Assembly (NCBI GenBank): GCA_963854735.1
Contig: OY978097.1
Location: forward strand, 3,286,001 to 3,350,000
Length of the DNA: 64,000 nucleotides
Direction of reading: 5' to 3'
Source of the DNA: Marvania coccoides
Taxonomy: Eukaryota; Chlorophyta; Trebouxiophyceae; Chlorellales; Chlorellaceae
The translations under genes were made by a program, and so were the position numbers. Positions 35,955 through 47,192 of the stretch are shown one piece after another; position 1 is the first letter of the stretch; the number at the start of each line of letters is the position of its first letter. The notes beneath the pieces are model-generated. The model was not told the DNA's origin. It did no database searches and worked only from the letters and a program-made list of their open reading frames with translations.

Positions 35955-36890
35955 TGTGGAGTAAGCTTGCGGTATCTGAGAGAGAAAAAGACGTATGAAA
36001 GCCGACGAACAGAAAAAAATACTTTGGATGGATGGTGTGTCGCTTTGCAGGAGAAAAGAGCCTTTCGTTACAAAATTGCGGAACATACAATGCGTGGTAT
36101 ACTGGTTATTTTGACATAACTAGGTTAATATCGCTTTCCGAGGCCTTCTCCTAGCTGGAAAGAAGCTAACCCTTTTGGCTGACTCATGAGCCTGGAATGC
36201 ATGCCCAATTCGATGCATCTGCATCTGAATCCAATTTCAAGGTTTTACATATGGTTGTAACGTCTACTACCGAGGGTGCCCTTTAAGAGATCCGCAAGTC
36301 GACGTGCCACTCGCCCCGCCACAGTAAGGCGGGGTACCCCCTTCCATCCGTGGGATCAAACCCAGGTACTGAGGGCGTACGGATACAGCATTACGCCGAT
36401 ACCGCACCGTCGAATCCATGCAGCCAAGGTCTGTAATGCAGTGGGGCAGAAGTAATGATGACGCATTGTGCGGCGGTTCAGCGGCAGGAATGCGCCGCCC
36501 TCTTTCTGCAATCATGACGCATGGGCGCAGACCAGCTTTTAAAGCCACGCTGCCGAAAATCACTAACCCTGTTTGTTTATTCCGGAGCTGGCTGACGGCC
36601 TGCGGCAGAGCGAGCGTTGCGTAACGCCCTGCTGGCAAACAACGACACGGGGAGGCCCGCTTACCGCGCACGTGTGGACCAACAGATCTCAACAAAAGTT
36701 GTTAGGAATTTGCTGCAGCACCTTTGAAAAAAAGTGTTGCGACCCAGGCCCACAAATTGGAGAAAAACACACAATTTCGACCACTAAAAACACGCATTGT
36801 AAAAATTTTGAGACCTTGCATCGGCTTATTCGTAAAGATTCGCGTGGCGAGGAGGATAAGGCTTGCGCCGCAAAAAAAAAACTACTAAAA
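35955..36890. other. Long intergenic region with hairpins and tRNA-like sequence
   Basis: About 0.9 kb without a protein gene, between divergent genes. GC content rises at 36260-36680 without coding content. It holds a perfect 7-bp hairpin (36314-36334) and a pol III B-box-like motif on the minus strand near 36350, described separately. Confidence 0.6.
36290..36420 (-). repeat. tRNA-related, possibly SINE-like sequence
   Basis: On the minus strand GGGTTTGATCCC resembles a pol III B box. It is preceded at about tRNA spacing by GGCGTA..TACGCC, a 6-bp stem with a 12-nt loop, and by an A-box-like GGCGTAATGCT. The T-arm stem has mismatches and a short loop, so it is not a functional tRNA. Next to it is CCCCGCC-ACAGTAA-GGCGGGG (36314-36334). 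A degenerate tRNA-derived element is the best reading; no second copy was noticed in this window. Confidence 0.3.
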
Positions 36891-37541
36891 ATGGCATCCC
36901 TCGTCCATTCCTTCAGCAGCATGCGGATATCCGCCAGGCCACAGGCTGCGCTCAGCTTTAAGTCATCAATGGGAGGACAGCAGCTGCTCGTCGGTGAGTT
37001 TGATAGGTGCCGTCCGGCATGTCGTCGGAAAATCGATGGCTTGTGGAAAATAATGGCACAATTTGCGGATGGGCGTGCCGCAACCCGTGCCTTTTGTTGA
37101 ATGGCGTTTTAAATTGGCCCCGGATGCCGTGCCGTGCCCTAATCACTACGCCCCCATTTACCATTTGCAGCCGCCCCGCAACGCACCAGCGTGGTTGCAG
37201 CGGCGTTCACCGTGGAGGCCAAGCAGAACTCCCTGAAGCGGCAGCGCGTGGCGGAGAAGGCCCGCGTGTACAACAAGTCCCGGAAGAGTGAGATTGCCAC
37301 CCGCATCAAGAAGGTGTTCACCGCCCTCGACTCCTTCAAGGCCACCCCCCCCACCTCGGAGGCCGACTTGGCGCCCGCCACCTCCCTCATGGCCGAGGCT
37401 TACAAAGTCATCGACAAGGCGGTCGGAAAGGGCGTGCTGCACCGCAACACCGCTGCCCGCCGCAAGGCCCGCCTCGCTCGCGCGCGCAGGACCGTGCTCA
37501 TCTCGGCTGGGCTGTACACCCCCGCTCCCGCCCAGGAGTGA
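36891..37541 (+). CDS. rps20: Plastid ribosomal protein bS20c
   Basis: Small-subunit protein that binds 16S rRNA early in assembly. Exon 1 (36891-36993) encodes a transit peptide (MASLVHSFSSMRISARPQAA). It joins over a 177-nt intron to exon 2 (37171-37541); 157 residues. The mature part is the S20 fold of basic helices: NSLKRQRVAEKARVYNKSRK, SEIATRIKKVF, then AYKVIDKAVGKGVLHRNTAA and RRKARLARAR. The nuclear location and targeting exon fit a gene moved from the plastid genome. Confidence 0.93.
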
Positions 37542-37916
37542 TGAATACCAAGAATGCCCCTGAATTGTGGAATATGTAGTATATCTAGGTTTTTCTTATT
37601 TTAAACAGAAAAAAAAATAAAAAAAGGAGCAAAGATGAAGAAGAAATGAATAGCATGCGAGATAGAAATAGCTGCAAGCAGCACTGAAGGAAGGGGCGAA
37701 ACACAAAAGAGCGCACAGCAAGCAGCACTAGAAGGAGAAGCAGCAGCGAAAATAAGAGAGAGACAACAATAGCGGTGGGGGGAGGCCCAACGAGCACCAG
37801 CACTAAAATAACGAATACGAGTATATGTATGTATGCATGTATTTGCATTTTGGGTTCATCAAATCTGATCCGTTCAAGAAATTCAGCACTGTTTAGGGAA
37901 AGAAAGGTGGGTGTGT
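37542..37916. other. Intergenic, convergent 3' ends
   Basis: A-rich, low-complexity sequence between the bS20c gene and the phosphate acetyltransferase gene. No other feature. Confidence 0.65.
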
Positions 37917-40481
37917 TCAGGCAGCAGCTGCTGCCGTCAAGGCCTGGACGCCCGCTGTTGCCGCTCGCTTGGCGCCGATGGCCTGGACAGCGGTGCATGC
38001 CACGGTGTTCACGATGTCGGCCACGGTGCAGCCTCGCGATAGGTCATTGACAGGCTTGGCCAGGCCCTGCATCAGGGGACCCACAGCCACCGCCCCCGTG
38101 CTCTGCTGCACCGCTTTGTAGGTGTTGTTGCCAGTGTTGAGGTCGGGGAAGATGCAGATGGTGGCGCGCCCAGCCACCTCGCTGTCCCCCTTGATCTTTT
38201 GAGCTGCGATGGTTGGGTCCACCGCAGCATCGTACTGAATGGGGCCCTCCACAAACAGGTCAGGGCGACGCTGCTTCACAAACTCGGTGGCGTGCACCAC
38301 CTTGTCCACGGCAGGGCCCGACCCCGAGCCCAGCGTGGAGTAGGACAGCATGGCCACGCGCGGGGTGATGCCAAAAGCGGCAGCCGTCTCAGCCGACACG
38401 ATCGCGATGTCTGCAAGCTCCTCAGCGGAGGGATCCACGTTGACGGCGCAGTCTCCGTACACCAGCACCCGGTCGGGCAGGCACATGAAGAAAACCGACG
38501 ATACCAGCGTCCGCTGCGGCGTCTTGAGCACCTGCAGGGCTGGGCGGATGGTGGCAGCGGTGGTGCAGGCCGCACCAGACACCATGCCATCAGCGTCCCC
38601 CTCCCGCACCATCATGGTGCCAAAGTAGTTGATGTCGGACAGCAGGTCCAGCGCGGCGGCGCGGGTGAGGCCCTTGGCGGCGCGAGCTGCGGCCAGGGCG
38701 TCGGCATACCGCTCCAGCGCAGGGAACTTTTGGTAGTCCAGGATGTTGCACTTGGAGATGTCCACGTTGAACTTGCGGGCAGCAGCGGTGACCTCGTCCG
38801 GCGAACCGAGGAGGGTGATCCTCGCTAGGCCGCGGTTGGCTGCCTCTGCGCCTGCAGTGAGCACCCTGCGGTCAAACGCCTCTGGGAGCACGATGTGCTG
38901 CTTGTCCGCCTTGCAGATCTCATGGATCTGGTGGATGAAGTTCTTGGGGGTGAGCTTTGACTGCTTGGGCAGCGCCAGCTGCGAAGCCACCACGTTTGCG
39001 TCGACGTAGCGATGGAACAGGTCTGCGGCGTGCTTGATCTTGGAGGTCGAGTCAGGGAGAATGCCTGGGTTGATGGTTGACACCTGCCTGGCTGCCTCGT
39101 ACAGCCCCATGTCTGCCTCCATCACCGGAAACATGTGGTCGGAGAAGGAACGGAGGATGCGGTCGGTCTGGGAGCTGCACAGTATGGGAATGAAGCAAAT
39201 GAGTGAGGGAAAACACGCTTACTGTTTTGAGAACTGATTTTATCAACATGTATTTATGCTCGGGGGCGGCAGGAAGCAGATACAATGCGAGGGTTTGGGG
39301 ATCAAATTTGAGCCATTCCATGTGCGGCGGTAGGCTCATGACTTCATTGTGAGGATCAAACTTGCCCCCCTGCTGTGTGGCCTTTGTTGCCATCTCTGTG
39401 AGGAGTCTAAACTCTCAAATTTGTTCATAGCTGTATACATTTCAATTTTCTCTTACCCGAGCTCTGAAAGGTGGGCGTCGCACAGCAGCAGACCAGCCAC
39501 GTTGTGCCCGGTGCTGCACATGTGCGCGGCAGCCAGGGACAGCAGCACGTCCGCTCGATCCTTGGTGGTCAGCACCAGCGGGCGAATGTGGCCCTCCCCC
39601 AGCTGCCGACTGCGCCTGTCCAAAATTTCCATCTTTTCCAAAAACACTGACACGTCCTGAGCGCATACCATTATCTGCTGCACATCAGCGTCCAAATCAT
39701 CAGGGTCGCCGTACAGCAGGCGCACCCCCAGCCCCGCAGCCACCTCGTTCAGGCGGGCGGTGCCAATGGCCGGATCAGCGGGGATGCCGCCGGCAAAGGG
39801 CAGCTCAGCGCCCGCCAGCTTGCGCCCCAGCTGCGACGTCACCAGGCCGTGAACCGCGGGCGGCACCTTGTTGAGCACCACCCCCAGCACGTCTGCATGC
39901 TCCGCCAGAAGGTCCCCTCGAGCAATCAACGCACGGTTGAACGCGTCGGCTGCAGTGGTGTGCTCATCGCGGTGGAAGTCCAGCACCATGAGCACGGGGG
40001 AGTTGAGCTCTGCCGCAAACCGTCCGTTGAGCTCCAGCTGGTTGCCCACCCCGTCCAGCGTGGCGCCCTCGATGATGACCAAGTCTTTGCCCTTTCTGTA
40101 GTCGTTGTAAGCAGACCACACGCGGTCCATGAGCTCCTCGGTGCGGCCCGCAGCCAGAAGCGCCTGCGCCTCCGGCTGGCACACCCCGTACATGGCGGTA
40201 GGCGAGTCTGCCAGGCCGCAGTGCTTTTTGAGCAGCGCGACATGCTTGGGGATGGGGGGATCGGTGTGGGCCAGGGGCTCGGCGCCGATGGGCATGAAGA
40301 AGCCCACCGATGGCATGTGCCGCTGGAAATACTCCAACAGACCGATGAGTATGGGGGAGTTCCCCTTGAGGCCGGAGACGTTGGTCACAAAGATGGAGTC
40401 CCCTGGGCCTGCAGGCGGGTTTGCCGCCGCCGAAGCAGCCAGAAATCGAATCGCGGACAGGCAGGCTGGCGGCCTGCCCAT
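37917..40481 (-). CDS. pta: Phosphate acetyltransferase, long (three-domain) type
   Basis: Interconverts acetyl-CoA and acetyl phosphate, the partner step to acetate kinase. Exon 1 (up to 39457) and exon 2 (39174-37917) join over a 282-nt intron, 760 residues. The N-terminal part is a P-loop/DRTGG-type regulatory region (PSVGFFMPIG, DLVIIEGA, VLGVVLNKVPP, GIPADPAIG). The C-terminal 330 residues are the catalytic domain: HIVLPEAFDRRVLTAG, DGMVSGAACTTAATIRPALQ, AMLSYSTLGSGSGP, IFPDLNTGNNTYKAVQQ, GPLMQGLAKPVNDLSRG. Start chosen at ATG 40481 (MGRPPACLSAIRFLAASAAA, possible organelle leader). The frame stays open upstream, so an extra 5' exon is possible. Confidence 0.93.
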
Positions 40482-41332
40482 CGCGGTCTTTGATGTCGTT
40501 AGACCATCCCAGAACTCGGGCCTGCTGCCAAACACCAACCTCCGATTCAGCAAAAAAACAGAGAAGAGGGACGGATGTTGAGATTGTGTAAATATTTTAA
40601 AATATGCTCACCGCAAGACGGCTCTGCCAATAGCGTGTAGGCTTCCACGCATGTAGGGTTGACACAAACGACTTATTTTGCCTATCAAACTACGGTTTCG
40701 AAATTTCAACAAACAAGTAAATGTGTTTGGGATTGCTATTGTTGTGCGCCTCTTTTTCAATAGCGTTCCGCTCTTCGCGTTAACTATTTTTTGGAATAAA
40801 TTTTTGTGGGTCTCTCACACGCGGACATGGATGCTCATCATTAAAAAAAAATTATGCCACGAAACGAGCCACAACTTCTGGACTGCAAGACCGAGCAGCC
40901 AAGTTACTCAAACTTCGTTATTGCTGAAATTCACGCGTATCTGCCAGGGGGTGGTGTAAATTGATACGCTTCCGTCTCTCTGTGTTTTTGACACATGGGC
41001 TCTCTTTTCAGATCTCCCAGCTTGCTTTGAAAGCCTTGCATTAAAGGTTTGTTGCCATACATTTATTTAGAAGAAGAAAGAGGACAGGGAAAATGAATCG
41101 AAAGGTGGTATTCGGGAAAGGGGGAGGGGGGTCGTACATGCTGGAATACAAGAAAACTGACTTCTGCACAAAAGCCGGTCGGAGGAAAATGGGAGTCTCA
41201 CGTCAAATACGAGAGAGAGAACCGAGGAGCGAATAAAGGAATATAAAATGCAAACATCGTCGAAAAATAGTTTAAAACATTTGAGACGTCTCGTAGCATT
41301 GGGTAGCAAGCAAAAGGGAAAAAAGAAGGGGA
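40482..41332. other. Intergenic
   Basis: AT-rich, between the MYB-CC gene's 3' end and the phosphate acetyltransferase gene's 5' end, both on minus. No gene or repeat recognised. Confidence 0.6.
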
Positions 41333-43149
41333 CTACGCTGGCTGCTCGGAGCGATGCCGCTTTGCTGGTGCTACTCCAGGCGAATCTTGTTCTGTCGCCT
41401 GCCTTTCATTGGGTAACGTTTTGAGCGCAGCCAGGTCCCCCATTTGGGTGTTGGCAGCAGACAGCGTCCCCCCCCCCGCCCATGCTGTAGTGCATCCCAG
41501 CCCCGCCGCTAGCAAGCTGCACAGTCGCTGCGTCCGCGGTGGAGTTGCTCAGCAGCGTGGGCCCCGCGCCCTTTAGGCACACAGGCCCAGGGGCGGCTGG
41601 GCGCGATTGCAGCTCGGCGCCCCCCATGCGCAGCACGGCCGGAGGGAACAAGGGCTGTTGCTGTGGCAGCATTTGCGGTGGCGGCGGGCCAGCTGGTGGC
41701 GCTGTGTCCTCCTCCCCGAGGGCCACCCCTGGCGCAGGCATCGGCAGCGACGTTGCTCCAGCAGAAAGATCTGCCAGCGCAACCTGCGACACGCCACCAG
41801 CCCCGCCAGACAATCCTGGAGGAAGCGCGTCTTTGAGGTTGGACTTCTCCAGCAGCGAAGAGATGTAGCGGCCGTGCTGCTCCAGGCTGACCTGCAGCCG
41901 CCGCTGCGCCTCCAGCTGCTCGTGCAGCTTCTTCTGCATCTCCATTTGCAGCAGCAAGGCCTCCTCCAGCTGCTGTCGCTGCAGCGCGTCCCCTGCCACT
42001 CCCGCCCCCGCGCCCTCCGCCGCCTCTGCGCCACCACCAGCCTCGGATGCAGCGGGCCCGCCACCGCCGCCGCCGCCGTCTCCTCCCAGCGACGACACCG
42101 AGCCTTTGCCTGCCGCCCCCTTTGGCCGCCTTCGTCGTTTGGCCTTGTCTTCCGCGCCCTCCCCCGACTCCGCGGCCCCCGCTTCGTCCATGGGCCCCTT
42201 GATGTTGAGGCGGTACTTTTGGAGGTGGCTCTTGATGTGGAAAATTGTGAGCCCATCGACGTGCATCAGGTTCATTATGCCCTTGGGGGTGGCCTTCTCG
42301 GGGCCGCCCAGCTGGTTGACCGCCACCACGAAGCGGTGGTGCAGCTCTGGCGTCCAGCGCAGGCGGGCCTTGGAGCCGCCGCCGCCACCGCTCACTGCAA
42401 CGAATAAAATTGAGGAAAGTAATGGAATCAGTGACACGCTGACAATATTTCCGGTCACCAGGGCTCCTGCTACTCACATCCCGACTCTGTGTTTTGCGAC
42501 GACTGCTGCCGCTGCAGACGCCCTCCTTGCGGCTGCTCAAAATGATGCAGGTGGGCCAGGCTGGCCTCCGCCTCCTCGTGCATGAGCTGGTTCATGACCG
42601 CCATGCCCCCTGGCACGTCCCCAAAGAACCCCCCCAAGGCCAGCGCTGGGTGAAGGACATCCTGCGGGGACGGGGAAGATCGAAGACAAGTGAGAGAGGA
42701 TGAGAAAAAACAGCGGTCAAACACAGTCGAAACAGGTCAGATTTCGCGCTGAAACCAAGTGCATCGCAGCCCTGCGCCCAATTATCGCGTAAAAATCGCA
42801 AATTTGCACTCACTGCGTCAAGGGGTGGCAAACCGTGGGCGCCAAAGGGCTGGGGCGCCGCTGCGTTGTCTGAAGCAGGTGCTGCAAGGCCTGCGAGGCC
42901 CTCCGGGAAGGCTGGCACCATAATTGGCGGCTGCGCCCCAAGTTGCTGTGCAGACATGTCCCTCTGCACATGCTGCGGCGCCGACGGCGGTTGGCCGCCT
43001 TGCTGGGGTCCCAAAGTCGCCTGGTCGATCCACTCTAGGCCGTGCATCAGCTCGGCATCAAACTCAAGACCGTGAGGCCAGAATTCTAGTTCGCCCAGTG
43101 GAGCCGAGTCCTCGCGAGCTTGTTCTTGATTGGAACTAGGGGTGCCCAT
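41333..43149 (-). CDS. MYB-CC (GARP) transcription factor, PSR1/PHR1 type, with apparent 3' frameshift
   Basis: Family regulators bind P1BS-like sites in phosphate starvation. Exons: 43149-42814, 42661-42478, and 42394 onward. The DNA-binding GARP domain is at about 182-235: [46 protein letters not shown]. The coiled-coil (CC) domain follows near 325-345 ([20 protein letters not shown]), ahead of [13 protein letters not shown]. Low-complexity regions separate them. A run of ten C at 41468-41477 (G10 in the gene) decides the end: as given, the frame stops at 41406 (502 residues). With one base fewer it continues [20 protein letters not shown] to the stop at 41333. The second ending looks more protein-like. 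Confidence 0.9.
41468..41477. repeat. C10/G10 homopolymer inside a coding exon
   Basis: Ten consecutive C on the plus strand within the last exon of the MYB-CC gene. The codon frame is preserved downstream only if the run is 9 (or 12), so this tract sets which C-terminus is made. Confidence 0.9.
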
Positions 43150-43904
43150 CGCGAAGTAGCCCTAGATCAACACCTTCCCGGCCGCCAATCAAGTTGATCG
43201 ACATGCAGAGTTGTGGTAGCTCTCGGCGATATAAAGGAAAACAAGAGCGAACAAAGGGAATACTGTTTTTTAATTAAACTATTAATATTTTTAGAGGGAC
43301 TCGGGGTCAGCTCTCGCGGACTTCTTCCCGCTGGAAGAGAAGAAATTTAAAATTTGAGATGACGATGAAGACAGACACTAGCATCAAAATTCAAGAGGCA
43401 TCTTTTTTGGTCCTTTCTTCTTCTTCTTATTTTTATTTTATTTTATTAAAATAAAATCTTAAAAGTACGTGTTGTTCAGAGTTGGTGTGCGTGTGGTTTT
43501 AAACTAGTTGCCCTGACCGGGCCGGATACGAGTATTGCCTCCCCCTCCCCCTGCCCCAAAAAATGCACTCGACTTGTTTTACCTGGGGGGCAGAAAGTGG
43601 AGAGGATGGCGAACGGAGGGTTTCCTAAATGTATACAGAAAAGAAACACCTGGTTGTCCCCCAAAGCAGCCCGGCCAAACCATGCGGAAAAATCTGACGC
43701 CCAGCGAGTCAAAAGCCGCCACGGCTGGAAGGGTGTGAGTGACTGGGCGCGCCAAAACTCAGCAGCAGCATGCTGAGAGGGAACGGGTGGGAACAACGGC
43801 GCTGGGGGCCACCGCCATCAATATTACTAGAAGGGTTTACCACATTAATTACCACACAGCACAACACGGCAGGTAGATACACCATCAGACCCCCCTTCCC
43901 ACAT
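43150..43904. other. Intergenic upstream of the MYB-CC gene
   Basis: Contains T/A-rich stretches and a moderately GC-rich piece at 43480-43800 that is open on minus but has no recognisable product. An acceptor-like CTCTTCCAG at about 43326-43334 (minus) may belong to a 5' UTR intron of the MYB-CC gene. Confidence 0.5.
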
Positions 43905-45428
43905 TCAAGCAGCCGATGCCGTAGCGGCTTCTGCCTTGGAGGCCGCCACCTCCAGCGTCTGCTCCGCTATTGACAGCTCCTCGTCTGTGGGCACCACCAG
44001 CACCTTGACCTTGCTGGAAAAATGCTGGATCTCCACCGCACTCTGCAGCGCCGTCGCCGCCGCGTTCTTCTCCTCATCCAGCAACAGCCCCGCCCACTCA
44101 AGCCCTGCAAGGCACCGCCGCCTCACCTCTGCGCTGTTTTCGCCAATGCCCGCTGAAAAAACCACCGCGTCCACCTCGCCGTTGAGGTGCAGCCAGTACG
44201 CACCCAGGTACTTGCGCACCCTGCGAATAAAAACCTTGACGGCGAGGTCGGCGCGGGGGTCGCCGGCAGCAGCGCTCTCCAGCACCGACCGAAGGTCGAC
44301 GTTGCCTGCACGAACCACGATGTGTAAGACCTTGATCGAATCAACCAATGGGGTTGACGAATCTCCCCAAAGCTGGCTGTATGCACACACCTGCCAGCCC
44401 CAGGAACCCGCTCTGCTTGTTCATCAGCTTGTCCACCTCCTCCGCGCTCATCCCCAGCGTGGACTGCAGCCACAGCGGGAGGGCTGGGTCCACGTCCCCG
44501 CACCTGCTCCCCATCATCAGCCCCTCAAGCGGCGTCATCCCCATCGTGGTGTCAACGCTCTGGCCGCCCTGGACAGCGCACATGGAGGACCCAGCGCCCA
44601 GGTGACACATGATGGCGTTCACCTCGGAGGCGGGCTTCCCCAGCATCTTGGCTGTGCGGTGGGTGAGGTAGCGGTAGCTGGTGCCATGGAAACCATACCG
44701 CCGCACTGCTCTGTCCTGGTAGAGTTCGTACGGCAGCGCGTACATGTAGGCATCCGGTGGCATGGTCTGGTGGAAGGCGGTGTCAAACACCGCCACCTGG
44801 GCTGCGGCAGGGAATATTTGCGTGGCGGCAGCGATGCCCTGCAGGTTGGGTGGGTTGTGGATGGGGGCCAGCGACACGGCGTCCTCAATGGTCTTGCGCA
44901 CTTGGTCTCTGTAAGAAATGGGTGGCATTGAGGCAAAGGGGAATTTAGTGTAGGTCATCGATGTGTGTTCATTTAGCATCATGTCAAAAGCAAAATGTTT
45001 CTTCTCACGTGATTATGGCCGAGTTGCTGAAGGCGAGACCGTGCACGACGCGGTGCCCCACTGCGCGCACGTCGTTGCCAAACTCTGGGGTGAAGCTCTT
45101 CTGCAGGTACTCCGACACCAGCTTGAGCGCTGCGGTATGGTCTGGCAGCGGATCACGCACCAAACAGGGCTTGGGGACGCTGCTGCCGTCGTCAACAGAG
45201 GCGGTGGCCTGGTGAGAAACAAGAAGGGTTGTTTTAGAAGGAAGGGCGCGTTGTTGAAACCCACGCATCTCGTTGTACCTTCATGTTGGACTTGAGGGGG
45301 TCGCCGATGCGCTCACACAGCCCCGAGGCCAGCGCGGTCAGGCCGCCATCCGACAGAATTTTATACAGCTTGAACTTTAGACTAGAGCTGCCCGAATTCA
45401 AAACGAGCAGCTTGTTTGAAGGCGACAT
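43905..45428 (-). CDS. ackA: Acetate kinase
   Basis: Converts acetyl phosphate and ADP to acetate and ATP. Four exons (45428-45279, about 45208-45009, 44908-44391, 44305-43905), phases matching, give 422 residues. Seen: KLLVLNSGSSSLKFKLY at the start, VGHRVVHG, the substrate block VFDTAFHQTMPPDAYMYALP, RRYGFHGTSYRYL, CHLGAGSSMCAVQGGQSVDT, TPLEGLMMGSRCGDVDP, AVKVFIRRVRKYLGAYW, VVFSAGIGENSAEVRR, and a C-terminal VVPTDEELSIAEQT. These cover the full ASKHA-fold family signatures. No clear transit peptide, unlike the partner phosphate acetyltransferase; compartment unclear. Confidence 0.95.
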
Positions 45429-46220
45429 TTTTTGTGTCCAAGTGGTGGTCTCGACGACGGAGCGCCAGCTGGCAAGTCGGCAAATTTTGTGGGTGAGATG
45501 AGAGCTGCAATCGGCGATGACGAGTACCTTACTTTTGAAGCTTGCGTTTGAAGTGTTTCCGCGTTGAATACTTCGGGTTTTAGATTTATTTGAAAACAAG
45601 ATTGTCCAGCCTGAAGGTGAGAGAGAGGAGGGCGGTTTAACACTTTTTAAGATTGAAACTAAAATTGTTTTCAAATGATTGAAGCCAAACCCAACACGGG
45701 CAGCAGTGCCAAAAAAAGTCCAGAGACTTTTCTCTTCTGTAGCGGAAAACTCAAGCGTGCGCCATCGTGTTTGATGACCATGTGATGGGCAGCTTGTATC
45801 GAAAATGATCAAGCTGATATTAAGAACAAATTTATCATTTGCAATTGGTGCACTTCTTCACACAACATGAAATTTTGAATCATCATCCCAGCTGTGAGCA
45901 GTTCTTCAGTGTAATTGCCAACCAGCCCATTACTCTGGATTTTCCTGAATTTTATAGACCATCCATCTGCTGTAATACCCAAGTTTTTTTTGTGGAAACG
46001 CATCCATCTCGAGTTTGACAAAACCTCCTGAAAAACGGCAGTTAATGGCTAGTGATGCGCTACTTTCGTTGAACTTCCAGTAATTTGCATAAATAATTTA
46101 ATTTGCATTTATAATGATTCACAGACAAAAACTGACATCAAAGGTGAGAAATCACACTTCAGTCACCGAGACTGGCAAATAGCAACATTCATAAAAAAGC
46201 AGCGGCATAATTAACTTCCG
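45429..46220. other. Intergenic between divergent genes
   Basis: AT-rich region between the acetate kinase gene (minus) and the next plus-strand gene. Open minus-strand frames here are low quality. No feature recognised. Confidence 0.6.
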
Positions 46221-47062
46221 ATGGAGCCCGGGAACGCAGAGCCAGGGAGCAGCGCCCAGCCTTCAAAGTGCGTTTCACATTCATTATTCATTTCCTGCTT
46301 TTTTTTTGGTCACTAAACCATTCCCATTTATTGCAGGCCAACATGCTGTCTAGGGGCTCTGTATTTCTCCCAATCCCGCTACGAGCGCCAGCTATCTCCC
46401 GTCTGCGCTGGCTTTTCCAAACGTCTCCGACCCTCTGGCGAAGCTGGCCAGCTGCCGCAGGACTCTATTCCTGGCGGCGAGTTTAAATACGTCTGCCTGG
46501 GATACTCTGCGTGGGACGATGAGGGCCTGAAGCGCGCCGCACGACGGAGAAATTCATCCACCGATGCCGTGCAGCTGCCGTACTGCGAGGGCCTGGAGGT
46601 GGTGTCGGCGGCAGCAGTGCAGGGCAGGCCAGAGCTGCTGACGGGAGGGCCAGAGCTGGGCGGCTCTTCCCGTGGCGCCGCCCCCCCTTCTTCTTCTTCC
46701 GACCCTGGGCCTGCTGGCACAAGACAGCGCCCCGGGCGCACATTCGGTGAGAAGCAGATGATAGACACACAGCAATATTGAATTTAATATGGAATTGGGG
46801 AGAAGAACACGGAGCTGACTGTCCCCTCCCACACCCTCCTTCCATTGCAGTTCCTGGTGCAGCAGGGCGTCCCCAGATGCCTGAGCCCATAGATTGGACG
46901 CGCTTCCAGGAGCGGTTTGAGAGAATTGCCAGGCGAATGGTGGACAAAATGGCAGCGAACGCGGCCTTCATGGCGACCACCGCAAAGCGGACGTGGCAGC
47001 AAATTGCCAAGGAAGTGAGGGGAGGAGGTGGTGGAAGCGGAGGAGGAGGAGGAGGGACATGA
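46221..47062 (+). CDS. Plant-type conserved protein with KPTCCLGALYFS motif
   Basis: Three exons (46221-46267, 46337-46746, 46851-47062) with in-phase GT-AG introns give 222 residues. The second exon opens with KPTCCLGALYFSQSRYERQL. It continues EFKYVCLGYSAWDDEGLKRA and LPYCEGLEVVSAAAVQGRP. The third exon has DWTRFQERFERIARRMVDKM and ends with a Gly-rich tail. This order matches an uncharacterised land-plant family I recall with the same TCCLGALYFS, FKY.C.GYS and LP.C.GLEV blocks, annotated only as a domain of unknown function. The conserved Cys residues suggest a metal site or disulfides. No targeting signal seen. Confidence 0.8.
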
Positions 47063-47192
47063 CTGATTTTTTAAATCCAGGCATAGAAAAACTTCAATCT
47101 AGAATTTTACAAACTTCTTTAATATATTGGGAGCAACCCGATCCGTTCAGCAAGCTAGGCATTTAAATTTACACAGCAAACTCTTCTCTGCT

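Noticed and set aside
36290..36420. Functional tRNA on minus near 36.35 kb
   Set aside because: B-box-like sequence, but the T-loop has only six bases with mismatched stem, and no acceptor stem pairs.
39052..39393. Possible extra exon inside the phosphate acetyltransferase intron
   Set aside because: Entering it in the correct phase gives an early stop; the direct join 39457 to 39174 restores the family sequence.
43300..43340. Terminal coding exon REEVRES with acceptor CTCTTCCAG on minus
   Set aside because: No upstream exon of a plausible gene could be joined; it more likely lies in the 5' UTR of the MYB-CC gene.
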